Positions 24,018-36,317 of a DNA stretch of 64,000 nt are shown here, piece after piece (position 1 is the first letter of the stretch; the number at the start of each line of letters is the position of its first letter). The position numbers were made by a program, and so were the translations under genes. The notes under the pieces were generated by a model. The model saw only the letters and a program-made list of their open reading frames with translations, ran no database searches and had not been told where the DNA came from. The stretch comes from Siphonodentalium dalli (lineage: Eukaryota > Mollusca > Scaphopoda > Gadilida > Siphonodentaliidae), in contig CP136064.1 in the NCBI GenBank assembly GCA_032622095.1, forward strand, positions 127,831,605 to 127,895,604, written 5' to 3'.

Positions 24018-27000
24018 CGAATCCTAAATGACTGACAGATGATGGGTTTCTCAGTAAAGCATTGTGCTTTACAATTTCTAAAGAATGGCTAGGTCTTTAG
24101 TTTAATATCACATTACATATTTCAAGTTGCCATTGCTTGCTGACCACATTTGACACAAATATGACACCAGTATGTTTATGAACAGAAACGCATTTCAATT
24201 GATATTAACAAAATATACAGAGATTTAATTCTTACCTCTGAAGCATTTAATGGCCAAATTATGCAATAATTTATCACACCCACAACATAATACGATCATG
24301 CACATAGAACTCGTCAGAGGGAAAAAACTGGTCTGAAATTCACCGTGAAATGCCTTAATTTCACTTTTCAAACTCCCGACAAAATTTCTCTACAGGGAGA
24401 CGCAAATATTGTCACTGGAACCTCTTTGAAATTACTCCTATAATGACCAACCTCTATACCAAATTTAACTGATATCCTCAGATATATACGCAGATGGTGG
24501 ATCGGCAGACAAAACAGATGGATGGAGGATAAATGCAAACCTGCACAGCCAGCATTGTCTTCAGTATAAATGAAGATATTATTAAATTCTGACAAAAATC
24601 ATTGGATTACTTACAGTACAGTGTGTTAGTCCGACAGTTTGGTAGCCCGAAGGTTCATTAATCAGAATGTTCCATTGTCCAAGGTTTCATTAGTAAGAGG
24701 GTTTATTGGTCTGTGGGTTTGATAGTCTGGCAGTTTGGTATTGTAAGGGTCTATCAGTCCGAGGTTTCAGTAGATCACATGTCCAGTTCAAAGAGACACA
24801 AGTATCACAGTGAACATCTATTAACACAATGAATAGTGGAGCAGCAGAGACCAGAAATAAATTGAATCAATCATTTCACTGAGGCCAAAGAAAATTAAAT
24901 ATCTGGTTTGGGTTACAAGCCGAAAATAAATAGGGTACATATGTATTAGGTCAACATGAATTTTTTTTTTTTTAATTAATTTTTTTATTTTTACATAGTC
25001 TTAATATGACTTTGCATGTGCGTATTTAACTCTGCAAGATTGACATAAAACTACTTTTGATTATTTTTGTAAAAAATTTAATATTACACTGAGAAATCAA
25101 CCTATTCTGAGATGTTGAAATGTGTTTTTTGTGTTTTATGAATTTTTTGGAGAAAAAATTCAATAAATTTTCTTGAAAACCATGAAAAAAACTTCAGGGT
25201 AGGGCTGGGTCCGTAGGGAACCTAAACCACAAATATTTTTTTCTTTGGCCCGACCACTAATATTTATATGTCAAAATGTTCGCACAGATATGAGGAATAT
25301 GAAAACTGAGTTAGCCAGAAACAAAGATCTGTGTGAACTGAGATTTTGGGGAAAAAACCTCTTTTTTGTAAATAAATCAGTAAAAACTGGAATTGAGCTC
25401 TAGGAATAATATTTCACCTTACTTTTTGCTGGAAACTCACATGAACTGTAGTGTATGGTCATGTTTACATGATGAAAATGGTTTGATGATTATTTCATTA
25501 TCCTATGGTTAACTTTGGAGTAAAATTCAAAAATAATTATGAAAATGAGATAATTTTGGAATCCACCAAAACATAATATACATCGTTAACCCTTTGAACC
25601 CTGGCGCCCCACAGTGATCGACACCCTGACCCGGGGCTCCCAGTGGTATGTCCGCCCTTAAATTAGACATGGTCTAGTAGCATGGTGTTGATTGTGTTCA
25701 AATTGCGACACCGGTCTGAAACTTTACAGGTTTGTCCCCCATGGATCATCGATTATTATAAGATCGCGAGACTTTGCCTCGCGGCAACTCCTTGGTAACG
25801 GTTGCTAGGAATGTTGGAATGTTAAATATCATGACTGAACTAACTAGCATAAATTTGTGTCACTATTAATCCATATAATTTTATAACAACTCAACCGACA
25901 GAAATATTCAAACCCGTCTACACTAGCGAACACATACGAAAACGAAAGCACGCGCATGCGTAATAGATCAGAAATCTGGGAAAACACGCGAAATTAACAT
26001 AATTTATTTGTATTTGAAAATGGTGATATGTTTTCCAATCCGGGATTAAACTAACAAATCTGTAATTCTGACAACTTTTATATCACAATCTATGTGTGAA
26101 CACAAAGAATACAATCTCTGCTACAGGTAATTAAGACTAATGTATTTGTAGATAATTTAAGAGAAAATGGTATTTTGATGGGTCATATCGGTGGTCACTG
26201 ATGTTGACCTGCTTCAAAATGTGTGCTAACTTTGCTTTCAGCTCTTTTATTTATAGACTAGAAGGATTAATACAATCGTAAATGTCCAAATATTAAAATA
26301 TGTATTAATCCGAATAGTCTAATTTGTTGGACTATTCAGTCAGCTGCTGCAATGCAAAATTACACAGCAGTTATAAAAATTAGTGAATATTTTAATGCAA
26401 AACTCTGCAGTTGCAAATATTTATGGATGTGACTTTTTTATCAGGCGGGTTGGCTTCTAATTTGTTCCAATACAAGGTTGGTGTATTTATTTATTTATTT
26501 TATATTCCTTTTTCAAAACTAGGTCAAGCGTTGTGAGTCCACAAATTCTCAACTTAAGAAAAGTAAATTTATAAATATTGAGAGCTGTAGCTTACCTAGC
26601 CCCCGTCGTCAGTTAAATGTTACATGTCTGTTAAACGACACGGCCGCTTCAGTGAATAGTTCCATTTTTCCAATCCAGACCACTTACTGCTTCATCTATA
26701 AATCCCCATTCAATTATCAGATTATGTGACTGATTGGTCAGTGTTAAATTGGTGTCACTTGAACTCCCCGGCATAAAGGATCATAAACATTTTGTCTACT
26801 GACACACAATCTAAATATGGATAGACAATATATCGACATTCGTGCCTTGGCTTCAGTTCTTCAAGTTTTATTCTGAAACTGCACCCATCCAAAAGGGGGA
26901 GAAAGAAAACAATATGTGCCCCTCCAACGACTCGACAGTGCCACGGATGAGAAAAAGCGGGAACTAAATAGGTTTTGATAAAACGTGAGCCACACAGACC

Positions 27001-29479
27001 GATTTTCGCAAGCTGAGATCAGTCTCCAATCCAGGATTAACCGCTGCCCGCGCCCATACGTTGTCCGCGACCACTCGTATTGCCAAGAAATGTATCATTT
27101 ATGTATTTGAGACGTTCGTAGGTTACAATTCATTCTGCATTATTCTGAGAAGCTGAACAGCCCAAATTCATTTGAAAATTGTCCAGATCAAGCTAGAATG
27201 ACTCGGAATTGCAACTGACAAAAGACATCAATAAACAAGAAAACCATAGTCAGAAATGGTAACGCCACCAAGATCGTATTATTAGCCATAAATATAAATA
27301 ACAAGAAAACCATAGTCAGAAATGGTAACGCCACCAAGATCGTATTATCAGCCATAAATATAAATAATAATACAATTATTCTATAAACTAGCTTTCAAAT
27401 TTTATGCGGGAAATTTGCGTACTTCCATATTTCAAGTTTTCCCGTTTCTCGTGTCATACATTACTTTCATCAAACTGTCTTCTTTATTACACAAGCTGAT
27501 AGGCCCGACTTCACCCGGGCTGTTTCCCATCTGCTTTCCGGTGAAAGGTGCGATTTGACCTTCAATTGACTATTTCGAAAGTCAAGGTCAGGTCAGGGTC
27601 ATGATTTGTCCAGTCCAAAACACCCCCACCCGTAGAAAAGTACCCATAGGTATCAAATTTCGTCGAAATCCGTCCGTTTTACCCAACTTGACCTTTAATG
27701 AACAATTTTGAAGGTCAAGGTAAGGTCAGAGTCATGATTTGACCCGTCCAAAACACCCCCCCCCCCCGACAAAAGTACCCATAGGTATCAAATTTCGTCG
27801 AAATCTATCCGTTTTATCCGAGTTGACCTTTGATTGGCCATGTTGAAGGTCAAGGTCAGGCCGAGGTCACGATTTGACCCGTTCAAAACTCTCCTCGGAC
27901 CAAAGTATCCCTAGGTATCAAATTTCGCCGAAATTTGTCCGTTTTACCCAAATTTACCTTGCATTGACAGTTTTAAAGGTCAAGGTCAGGTCGGGGTCAC
28001 GATTTGACCCGTCCAAAACACTTCCCGGACACAAATACCCATAAGTATCAAATTACGTTGAAATCTATGGAAAGCCGAGGAGGACATGTTGGTCGCTAAT
28101 TGCTAGATATACGACGCGGTATTTTGAAGGTGTTTCAAACTAGGAGATAGAAGTATTCTGCCTTTCAAATGGTGATGAATTATAGTAGTTTATTCAAATT
28201 TTATGGCATAAATTGTTATTAAAATCGTATATACTATAAAAAATTAATGACTCGAAAATTAAGTGGGCCTTTAAACAAAGTCACAATTGCATTTAGGCTC
28301 ATCTCATACTCGTCCATTCAGCGATATTCTACTGCGCAGTTTGTTATAGCCTCCAGTATTTATTGAGCGTTATACCCCCAACTCTTATAATTCGCCTTTA
28401 GCAGGCGTACTCTTGCCTCAGATTATTGAGATATTAGGTCACACATAATCACATTAAATCGCATCGTAACATAGCAATTGTGTGGGCTCCTTGGCGTGAA
28501 TATGTAATGAGAAATAAGGTCATACGTAATGACATTAAACTCAAGAAAACCCTCGAAAACAAAACAAAATCACATTTAATGTTTTACGTTATTTCCTTCA
28601 TAAAAAGAATCTTCGTGATAATGAACCCTCTCGTTACTTTAGAATATAGAATTAACCTTAAAATAAAAAAAATCTTTGGAACACAGAACCTTCGGAATAA
28701 CGAACCTTCGGATTGGTGAACCTTCGGAATAGCGAACATTCAGAGAAATTTCGGAATAGTGGACCTTCGGGATAGTGAACCTTCGGAATAGAGACATGCC
28801 GCCAATATTCATATTATATGCCCAGAGTTCAAAGGTATGGACCCATAAAATTCTAAACTTGGCCCTTAAAATATTGAACTCCAAATTGGAGCACACACAG
28901 AACACCACTTAAGTCAACTGAACCTATGTCATGTCCCAATGCGGGAGGGTCCATATATACCACAACATTCATAGTATATGCCAAGAATTCAAAGGTATGG
29001 GCCCACGTAATGACATAAAATCTCAAGAAAACCAGCGAAAACAAAACAAAATCACATTTAATGTTCTAAGTTAAGTTATTTCCTCCTGTATCTGTATCGG
29101 TGTGCGCGCATGATCAGTTCGGATGTGAGCGCACACTCCATATAAAGAATCTTTGTGAAAATGAACCCTCTCAAATTAGTCTCAATACTTTAAAATATAG
29201 AATTAACCTAAAAATAACAAAAACCTTCGGAATAGAGAACCTTCGGAATAGCGGACCTTCGGGATAGCAAACCTTCATAATAGAAGCATGTCCCCACAAT
29301 TACACCGGTGACGTAAACACATGTGCCAATCTTAGTTGTACTCTCGCAATTATCGGTACGATGAAACGGTGACGGAATTTGACGAGGTTTGCCGAATGTA
29401 CAATCACCCAGTGAATTATCGATCGACCATGCGATATCAAAAAACCAAAAGCTAGAAACACCACACTAGGTGGCGTAAT
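24018..29479. repeat. Array 1, unit 3, segments A and B
   Basis: A starts at 24018 and B at 27369. The sequence follows units 1 and 2 almost base for base. It has no recognisable gene and runs into a second B that is complete rather than truncated. Confidence 0.95.
27545..28025. repeat. DR5 half-site repeats (B, unit 3)
   Basis: Same half-site arrangement as the other B copies; C12 tract near 27756. Confidence 0.9.
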
Positions 29480-31599
29480 AATACAATTATTCTATAAACT
29501 AGCTTTCAAATTTTATGCGGGAAATTTGCGTACTTCCATATTTCAAGTTTTCCCGTTTCTCGTGGCATATATACATTACTTTCATCAAACTGTCTTCTTT
29601 ATTACACAAGCTGATAGGCCCGACTTCACCCGGGCTGTTTCCCATCTGCTTTCCGGTGAAAGGTGCGATTTGACCTTCAATTGACTATTTCGAAAGTCAA
29701 GGTCAGGTCAGGGTCATGATTTGTCCAGTCCAAAACACCCCCACCCGTAGAAAACTACCCATAGGTATCAAATTTCGTCGAAATCCGTCCGTTTTACCCA
29801 ACTTGACCTTTAATTAACAATTTTGAAGGTCAAGGTAAGGTCAGAGTCATGATTTGACCCGTCCAAAACAACCCCCCCCCCCCCCGACAAAAGTACCCAT
29901 AGGTATCAAATTTCGTCGAAATCTATCCGTTTTATCCGAGTTGACCTTTGATTGGCCATATTGAAGGTCAAGGTCAGGCCGAGGTCACGATTTGACCCGT
30001 TCAAAACTCTCCTCGGACCAAAGTATCCCTAGGTATCAAATTTCGCCGAAATTTGTCCGTTTTACCCAAATTGACCTTGCATTGACAGTTTTAATGGTCA
30101 AGGTCAGGTCGGGGTCACGATTTGACCCGTTCAAAACACTTCCCGGACACAAATACCCATAAGTATCAAATTACGTTGAATTCTATGGAAAGCCGAGGAG
30201 GACATATTGGTTGCTAATTGCTAGACATACGACGCGGTATTTTGAAGGTGTTTCAAACTAGGAGATAGAAGTATTCTGCCTTTCAAATGGTGATGAATTA
30301 TAGTAGTTTATTCAAATTTTATGGCATAAATTGTTATTAAAACCGTATATACTATAAAAAATTAATGACTCGAAAATTAAGTGGGCCTTTAAACAAAGTC
30401 ACAATTGCATTTAGGCTCATCTCATACTCGTCCATTCAGCGATATTCTACTGCGCAGTTTGTTATAGCCTCCAGTATTTATTGAGCGTTATAACCCCAAC
30501 TGTTATAATTCGCCTTTAGCAGGCGTACTCTTGCCTCAGATTATTGAGATATTAGGTCACACATAATCACATTAAATCGCATCGTAACATAGCAATTGTG
30601 TGGGCTCCTTGGCGTGAATATGTAATGAGAAATAAGGTCATACGTAATGACATTAAACTCAAGAAAACCCTCGAAAACAAAACAAAATCACATTTAATGT
30701 TTTACGTTATTTCCTTCATAAAAAGAATCTTCGTGATAATGAACCCTCTCGTTACTTTAGAATATAGAATTAACCTTAAAATAAAAAAAATCTTTGGAAC
30801 ACAGAACCTTCGGAATAACGAACCTTCGGATTGGTGAACCTTCGGAATAGCGAACATTCAGAGAAATTTCGGAATAGTGGACCTTCGGGATAGTGAACCT
30901 TCGGAATAGAGACATGCCCCCCAATATTCATATTATATGCCCAGAGTTCAAAGGTATGGACCCATAAAATTCTAAACTTGGCCCTTAAAATATTGAACTC
31001 CAAATTGGAGCACACACAGAACACCACTTAAGTCAACTGAACCTATGTCATGTCCCAATGCGGGAGGGTCCATATATACCACAACATTCATAGTATATGC
31101 CAAGAATTCAAAGGTATGGGCCCACGTAATGACATAAAATCTCAAGAAAACCAGCGAAAACAAAACAAAATCACATTTAATGTTCTAAGTTAAGTTATTT
31201 CCTCCTGTATCTGTATCGGTGTGCGCGCATGATCAGTTCGGATGTGAGCGCACACTCCATATAAAGAATCTTTGTGAAAATGAACCCTCTCAAATTAGTC
31301 TCAATACTTTAAAATATAGAATTAACCTAAAAATAACAAAAACCTTCGGAATAGAGAACCTTCGGAATAGCGGACCTTCGGGATAGCAAACCTTCATAAT
31401 AGAAGCATGTCCCCACAATTACACCGGTGACGTAAACACATGTGCCAATCTTAGTTGTACTCTCGTAATTATCGGTACGATGAAACGGTGACGGAATCTG
31501 ACGAGGTTTGCCGAATGTACAATCACCCAGTGAATTATCGATCGACCATGCGATATCAAAAAACCAAAAGCTAGAAACACCACACTACGGTGGCGTAAT
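29480..31599. repeat. Array 1, terminal complete second B copy
   Basis: This copy begins like B' but continues past the point where B' is cut in units 1 and 2 (about 30144), and reaches the end of B at GGTGGCGTAAT. It carries more private differences from the other B copies (for example AACCCCAACTGTTATAATT near 30493), as expected for an array-edge copy. It then abuts the first nanos unit. Confidence 0.9.
29660..30180. repeat. DR5 half-site repeats (terminal B)
   Basis: Same arrangement of half-sites, here followed by the full B sequence; C14 tract near 29872. Confidence 0.9.
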
Positions 31600-31734
31600 G
31601 AAAGTGTCAATGACACTGTAGCTCAACTTGGAAAGGGACTAATTTCACGTGTTACAGTCAATGGAGCGATAGAAATGCGGAAATTTGAAATGTCTAAGCA
31701 ATACCAGATTATCAACATGAAGATATATACATGT

Positions 31735-32910
31735 ATATATATAAAGTAAAATCCAAGATGGTTGCTGACAGCCGTATGTTTTTGAATGCAACTAAAAAAC
31801 ATTTGATAGCTTCCATCTAGTAAATCAATATCAAGATTAATATGAAGTTTGATGATGATCGGCTGAGGGCCGGAGTGGACTGTAGGGTGTGCGAAAGGAT
31901 TTAGTCATGCAGAGAGTAAAATCCAAGATGGCTGCCAGCTGACATGTTTTATGGTCGAATGACCCCAAAATGACTCGTTTCCCATTTACGTGTCAATGTT
32001 AACATCCATGATGATCAGACGAAAACTCCGGCCTGTAGCCCGTGCTAATGGATTGAATTTTGAAATCCAAGATGCCGCTGGCGGTCATATTTTTTTGCCG
32101 AATGATCCCAAATTGACTCGTTCCCATCTACATGTCAAGAGCCATGACAAATTTCATAATGATCAGACCAAAGGTACGACTCACTTGTAGCCTGTGCCAA
32201 ATGATTTAGTCGTGCAAAGAGAAAATCCAAGATTGCTGCCAGCGGCCATATTTTATGGCCGAATGACCCCAACATGACTCGTTCCCATTTACATGTCAAT
32301 GTCAACGCCCATGACAAATTTCATAATGATCCGACCAAAGGTATGACCTGGAGCCCGTGCCAAAGGATTTAGTCAGGCGAAGAGTAAAATCCAAGATGGC
32401 TGTGAGCGGCCATGTTTTGTGGCCGAATGACCCCAAAATGACTTGTTCCCATCTACATGTCATTGTTAACATCCATGACACATTTCATTATTATCAGACC
32501 AAAGGTATGACCTGCAGCCCATGCCAAACAATTTAGTCATGCAAAGAGTAAAATACAAGATGGCTGCCGGCGGCCATATTTTATGGCTGATCGACCCCAA
32601 AATTACTCGTTCCCATCTACATGTCAATATTAACATCCATGACAAATTTCATGATGGTCAGACAAACAGTAGGACCTGTATCCCGTGCTAATCGATTGAA
32701 TTTTGAAATCCAAGATGGCCGCTGGCAGCCATTTTTTTTTTCTCGAATGACCCCGAAATGACTCGTTCCCATCTACATGTCAATGTCAACAGCTATGACA
32801 AATTTTATAATGATCCGACCAAAGGTACGACCTGTAGCCCGTGCTAAAGGAAATTGTTGACGAATCACACTCGCACAGATACACGCACGACGGATACCAA
32901 GCCATGACAA
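31735..32910. repeat. ~160 bp repeats, left block of nanos unit 1
   Basis: GTTCCCATCTACATG recurs about every 155-170 bp with CCAAGATGGCTGCC and ATGACCCCAAAATGACTC blocks, all in the orientation of the right arm of the 4.6-6.3 kb array. Equivalents: 39178-40360, 46620-47800, 54050-54670 and 55800-56370. Confidence 0.9.
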
Positions 32911-32942
32911 TAGCTCAAACTCTACAAAGTAAAGTTGAGCTA
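32911..32942. repeat. Terminal hairpin of the ~160 bp repeat family, unit 1
   Basis: TAGCTCAAACT pairs with AGTTGAGCTA across about 10 bp. The element head has TAGCTCAACTT at 31619-31629, complementary to this end, so the whole block 31619-32942 is bounded by an 11 bp inverted repeat. Confidence 0.6.
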
Positions 32943-34080
32943 AAAATGTTATATTTAATTAAGAAAAGACACACACCGGCAGCGTTCAGACATCGCGTTG
33001 CGAGGGGACTGCACTCTGTTTTGCCGCAGCTTGCGATTTTCGCTGGCGTCATGCCCAGCTTGTTGACCATTGAACACGGGGGAGTAGAGTCTGAGCTGCA
33101 TATAGACCCCTCCCATATGTGGATTTTGTGTGTGATTATGATATATGTGTAGAACTGTATCAGTGCTTCATTTGCCGGTTGTTTGCCATCTGGCTATTGG
33201 GGCTTTCTAGAGTTGTCGGTCATTGAATCCAAGATGGCCGCCGAAACTGAATATCTGACTTGGTAAATTTTAATCAGCAAGTAATCAGGAAGATTGTGAG
33301 GTTATAGCTATTAAGTCGTGCGATATGTCATTATATTACTAATTGAATACACCATATTTATTGGTATGAATAAATTTCATATATTCAAAATGGCCGCCAA
33401 AATGGTCACCGGAAGTGTACAATGACGCTTTTTCAGTAATATTTTCTAGATCACTTTTTGTTGTTTGAAACTGGTTAAGAATTGTTACTTTGTTTTGCAT
33501 TGTTTATATTTTCTGGTCATTGGGGCAATGAAATAAGACATTATTGGTGTCCCTTACGATCCGTCAATAATTTGATTTTTACAGAACGCCAAAATAGCCG
33601 CCAAAATATGGAAAATTGTGAAGATTTCCCCGGTGTACCCTGAAAATCGCTTTGTTGTGGTTGATGAATAAAATTGCCTATTCTACATTACCAACATGTC
33701 TGTTGCACATTGGTTAATTGTTAGTATTGTAACTACTGGCATTGCCATAAATATTGGATTTTACTCTCACAAACTTGACAATCGGCAAAAATTCACTTTC
33801 ATGTTTGGACTATTAAAATGTAACTAACTTTGGTATGAAATGCGTTTATTGTTTTAAACTATTTTAAATGTGTCAAACCAAATTACTCAAGATGGCTTCC
33901 AAAATGTCAACCAACTTGGGTAAAATGTTCATTTTTCACATATATCCGGAACATAATATTATTCTCTGCTGTTCCGAAAAGTTAGCAAACTGTGACTCAC
34001 TTGGTTACTATGCATGTTAGGTCATCAACTGACAACTAAATATTCTACCTGATTGTCTCAGTTCCTTATGAGGGTGACGA

Positions 34081-34175
34081 CCCCCCCCCCCCCTACCTCC
34101 GGAATCCGGCTTAAAACTTACCCCGGCATCCGGAATACTCCATAAAAGAGAGACGGCATCCGGCATACACTTTCT
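34081..34175. repeat. C tract followed by ATCCGGAAT repeats
   Basis: C13, then CTCCGGAATCCGG, GGCATCCGGAATACTCC and GGCATCCGGCATACAC. The C tract is 15, 10 and 9 long in the equivalent positions near 41520, 48959 and 63140. Confidence 0.8.
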
Positions 34176-35142
34176 TCTCAAATGATACGAGGAATTAAAT
34201 CGTGCGTGTTAAAACGCAACATGTGGTGCCTAGCTATATTTACCATTTCTAACCGATTCTATTCAATCAATGTAACTTTTCCACTATTCTAGTGTGGTGC
34301 ACTCGGCGTTATACAAACTAACGTAGATTATCAACGTTTTAACCCGTCAAGCAGATGCCAGGTGGAAGTCAACTCTATCGGGGAATATAGCAAACCACAG
34401 GTCACCATTACGATCTATTTGAACACTAATATTATTAGTCACGCTCCCTCATATGGGGCATGACAAATTCATTTTAAAATTGCAATATGGAATTTGACTG
34501 AAAACCTCTTTTGGGATTATGGCCATATTTTGAAAGGAAATTGGCAGACTCGAAACTGAGATGAACCACAATATGTGGCTATTTTGGCCCATTTGGATCA
34601 AAATGGATCAACTTGATACAAAAGCTATGGAGGCCATGGTGGCAGCCAGGTAGTTACTGTATGGTCATAGGTGGTGTGAATAGGAATACAAGGAGTTATT
34701 TTATGGTCACGAATGATGTTAATAGATATACAAGGGGTGGTCATGATTGGGGTGTCCATTGTGAGATGCATGAGATACACGTAGTTGCTGGATGGTCACG
34801 TGTGAGGTGAAGATGTGGTGTGACTGTATGCATGGTTGCATGGTTATGTGTGGATGCACGGGTATACACGATGTGACTGTACATGGTCATCTATATGTTG
34901 TTTATGTATATATGTAGTGATGGCAAACAACCGGCAAATTGAGGGACTGATATAGTTATACAAAGATATCATAACCACAAAAACAATCCGCAAATGGTGG
35001 AGGGGGGGGGGGGGCTATATATGCAGCTAAATCGCACCCAATCAACTATAGCCAATTCCCAAAACTGCTGCTTCAGAACAAGTTAGTGGTTTTTTTTTTA
35101 TTTGCAATAAAACGAGAGATATATAATAAGAGAACGATCACA

Positions 35143-35148
35143 TTTATT
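35143..35148 (-). terminator. Candidate poly(A) signal of nanos copy 1
   Basis: AATAAA on the minus strand about 210 bp after the stop codon; a second AATAAA lies at 35103-35098. The sequence is the same in the other copies. Confidence 0.5.
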
Positions 35149-35357
35149 ACTGAAAATATAAACATCATTCATTCATATAACATTGACATAATATATAACA
35201 TTGGTTCCATGCAAGGAATCAGTTCAATCACATGTAGTAAGCACTATACATATATGCACACTGGCAAGCACGGGAACGGATTTGCACTATATTGAATACA
35301 TTTTTGGTGTACGGTTGAGACGTACAAGTACGAGTCACTTCAGTCTCAGTAATAGAA

Positions 35358-35939
35358 TCACATGAAGGATCGGGTATTTCCGCCGTAGTTTTGAGGACAG
35401 TACTTGATTGTGTGAGAATCGTCGCCTGTCTTCCTGCAGATAGGACAAACGTACCGTCTCAGAATGGGACACGTGGTTTTGCCGGCCGAGTTCTTCAGCA
35501 CGTGGCTGGAGTACACTTCTACGTCTTCGCCGTTGTTTCTGCAGAACACGCACAGAGGCTTTCTTGTCTTCTTGTTCTTAGACGCCACATATTCCTGGAG
35601 AACGTCACCGGAACACTGAACGTCACTTTCGTCGAGCGAGAGAAGTGTTGCGTCGAGGGTTTTGTAACTTCGTGCGGCTGACTGATACACGTCGAAATCA
35701 TCGAGGTCGGTTTCAATGCCGTTGCGACGAAATTCGTCGTATGCGTTGCATCTTGCGTTGTCGAGCTCCAGCAGATCGTTGGTGTGGTCGATGGTAGTAG
35801 GCATCGTTGCTGATATGTCCTTGAGAATTGTGAACGGACTGTCAATGACGGTTGTCTTGCTTTCAGCTCTTGGAACGTAATTTCCGAATGGGTTCAAACT
35901 AACGAACATTTCTTCGGTATCACCAAGGAAGAATTCCAT
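35358..35939 (-). CDS. nanos: Nanos homologue, copy 1 (193 aa)
   Basis: Nanos is an RNA-associated translational repressor that works with Pumilio-type proteins and the CCR4-NOT deadenylase in germ cells and multipotent cells. Residues 130-181 form the diagnostic double zinc finger: C130-x2-C133-x12-H146-x10-C157, then C165-x2-C168-x7-H176-x4-C181, with the family blocks [19 protein letters not shown] and [10 protein letters not shown]. The tail after the finger is only 12 residues. Residues 1-129 are acidic and low in known motifs; [11 protein letters not shown] near the N-terminus is a possible but weak match to the NOT1-binding motif. I start at the ATG at 35939 because the TATA and initiator matches lie about 85-115 bp upstream; the frame stays open for 84 more codons through that promoter. 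It is intronless, as nanos often is. Relative to copies 2 and 3 it has G6 and V118. Confidence 0.96.
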   Translation of the reverse strand: MEFFLGDTEEMFVSLNPFGNYVPRAESKTTVIDSPFTILKDISATMPTTIDHTNDLLELDNARCNAYDEFRRNGIETDLDDFDVYQSAARSYKTLDATLLSLDESDVQCSGDVLQEYVASKNKKTRKPLCVFCRNNGEDVEVYSSHVLKNSAGKTTCPILRRYVCPICRKTGDDSHTIKYCPQNYGGNTRSFM

Positions 35940-36017
35940 TGTAAAAACTGTTGAGTAAAACTGAGTCTGGATACTGAGTGTGATGGTACTAGTTATTGTA
36001 TGGTAATGGTTGTGAGA

Positions 36018-36106
36018 GCGAATGACATTTGCAGCCTGTACCGGTCTATTTATTACACTCTGGGCGTCCCCCAGTTGGTGCATGGGGGTTGACACCTGGT
36101 CAACTC
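36018..36106 (-). promoter_or_regulatory. Predicted core promoter and palindrome of nanos copy 1
   Basis: On the minus strand ATAAATAG (36053-36046) lies 30 bp upstream of the A of TCATTC (36025-36020), a match to the metazoan initiator. Further upstream, GTTGAC-N5-GTCAAC (36088-36104) is a perfect palindrome whose centre gives the E-box CAGGTG. All three copies keep these elements. The predicted 5' leader is about 84 bases. Confidence 0.5.
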
Positions 36107-36248
36107 CATTGGGCTTCGTTGAAAACCTTTCAGGATATTCTAGCCAATCGCGTTTCAGCGTTGTGAAAACATATAGTAAGCTAGTTACCACCGCAATTGA
36201 CTAATTTGAATGTTGTTTTATCGTCGCTGAACATCACAGGAACCAAAA

Positions 36249-36317
36249 ATGTCTCCATCGACGCCGAAAGTCGGTAAGAACATTATCAACGGATGGTACA
36301 ATGGATGGTACATCTAA
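36249..36317 (+). other. Small open frame or first-exon candidate divergent from nanos
   Basis: ATG preceded by CCAAAA opens a 22-codon frame (MSPSTPKVGKNIINGWYNGW, then YI and stop). A good splice-donor match, CG|GTAAGAA, lies at 36274, so ATG to 36273 could instead be a short first exon. It is identical in all three units, but so is most of the unit, so conservation proves nothing. It points away from nanos, about 310 bp from its start. Confidence 0.2.

Noticed and set aside
32841-33152. 103-codon open frame repeated at 40280-40591 and 47719-48030
   Set aside because: It runs from the end of the ~160 bp repeat through its hairpin into unrelated spacer, and unit 4 breaks it with the 5.45 kb block. 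It is preserved only because the units are recent copies.
35391-35681. 96-codon plus-strand frame opposite nanos
   Set aside because: Antisense shadow of the zinc finger coding region; its product has no recognisable domain.
35940-36191. 84-codon N-terminal extension of nanos
   Set aside because: The extension crosses the TATA/initiator pair and the palindrome. It has no Nanos similarity, and the same internal ATG starts a sequence of ordinary nanos length.
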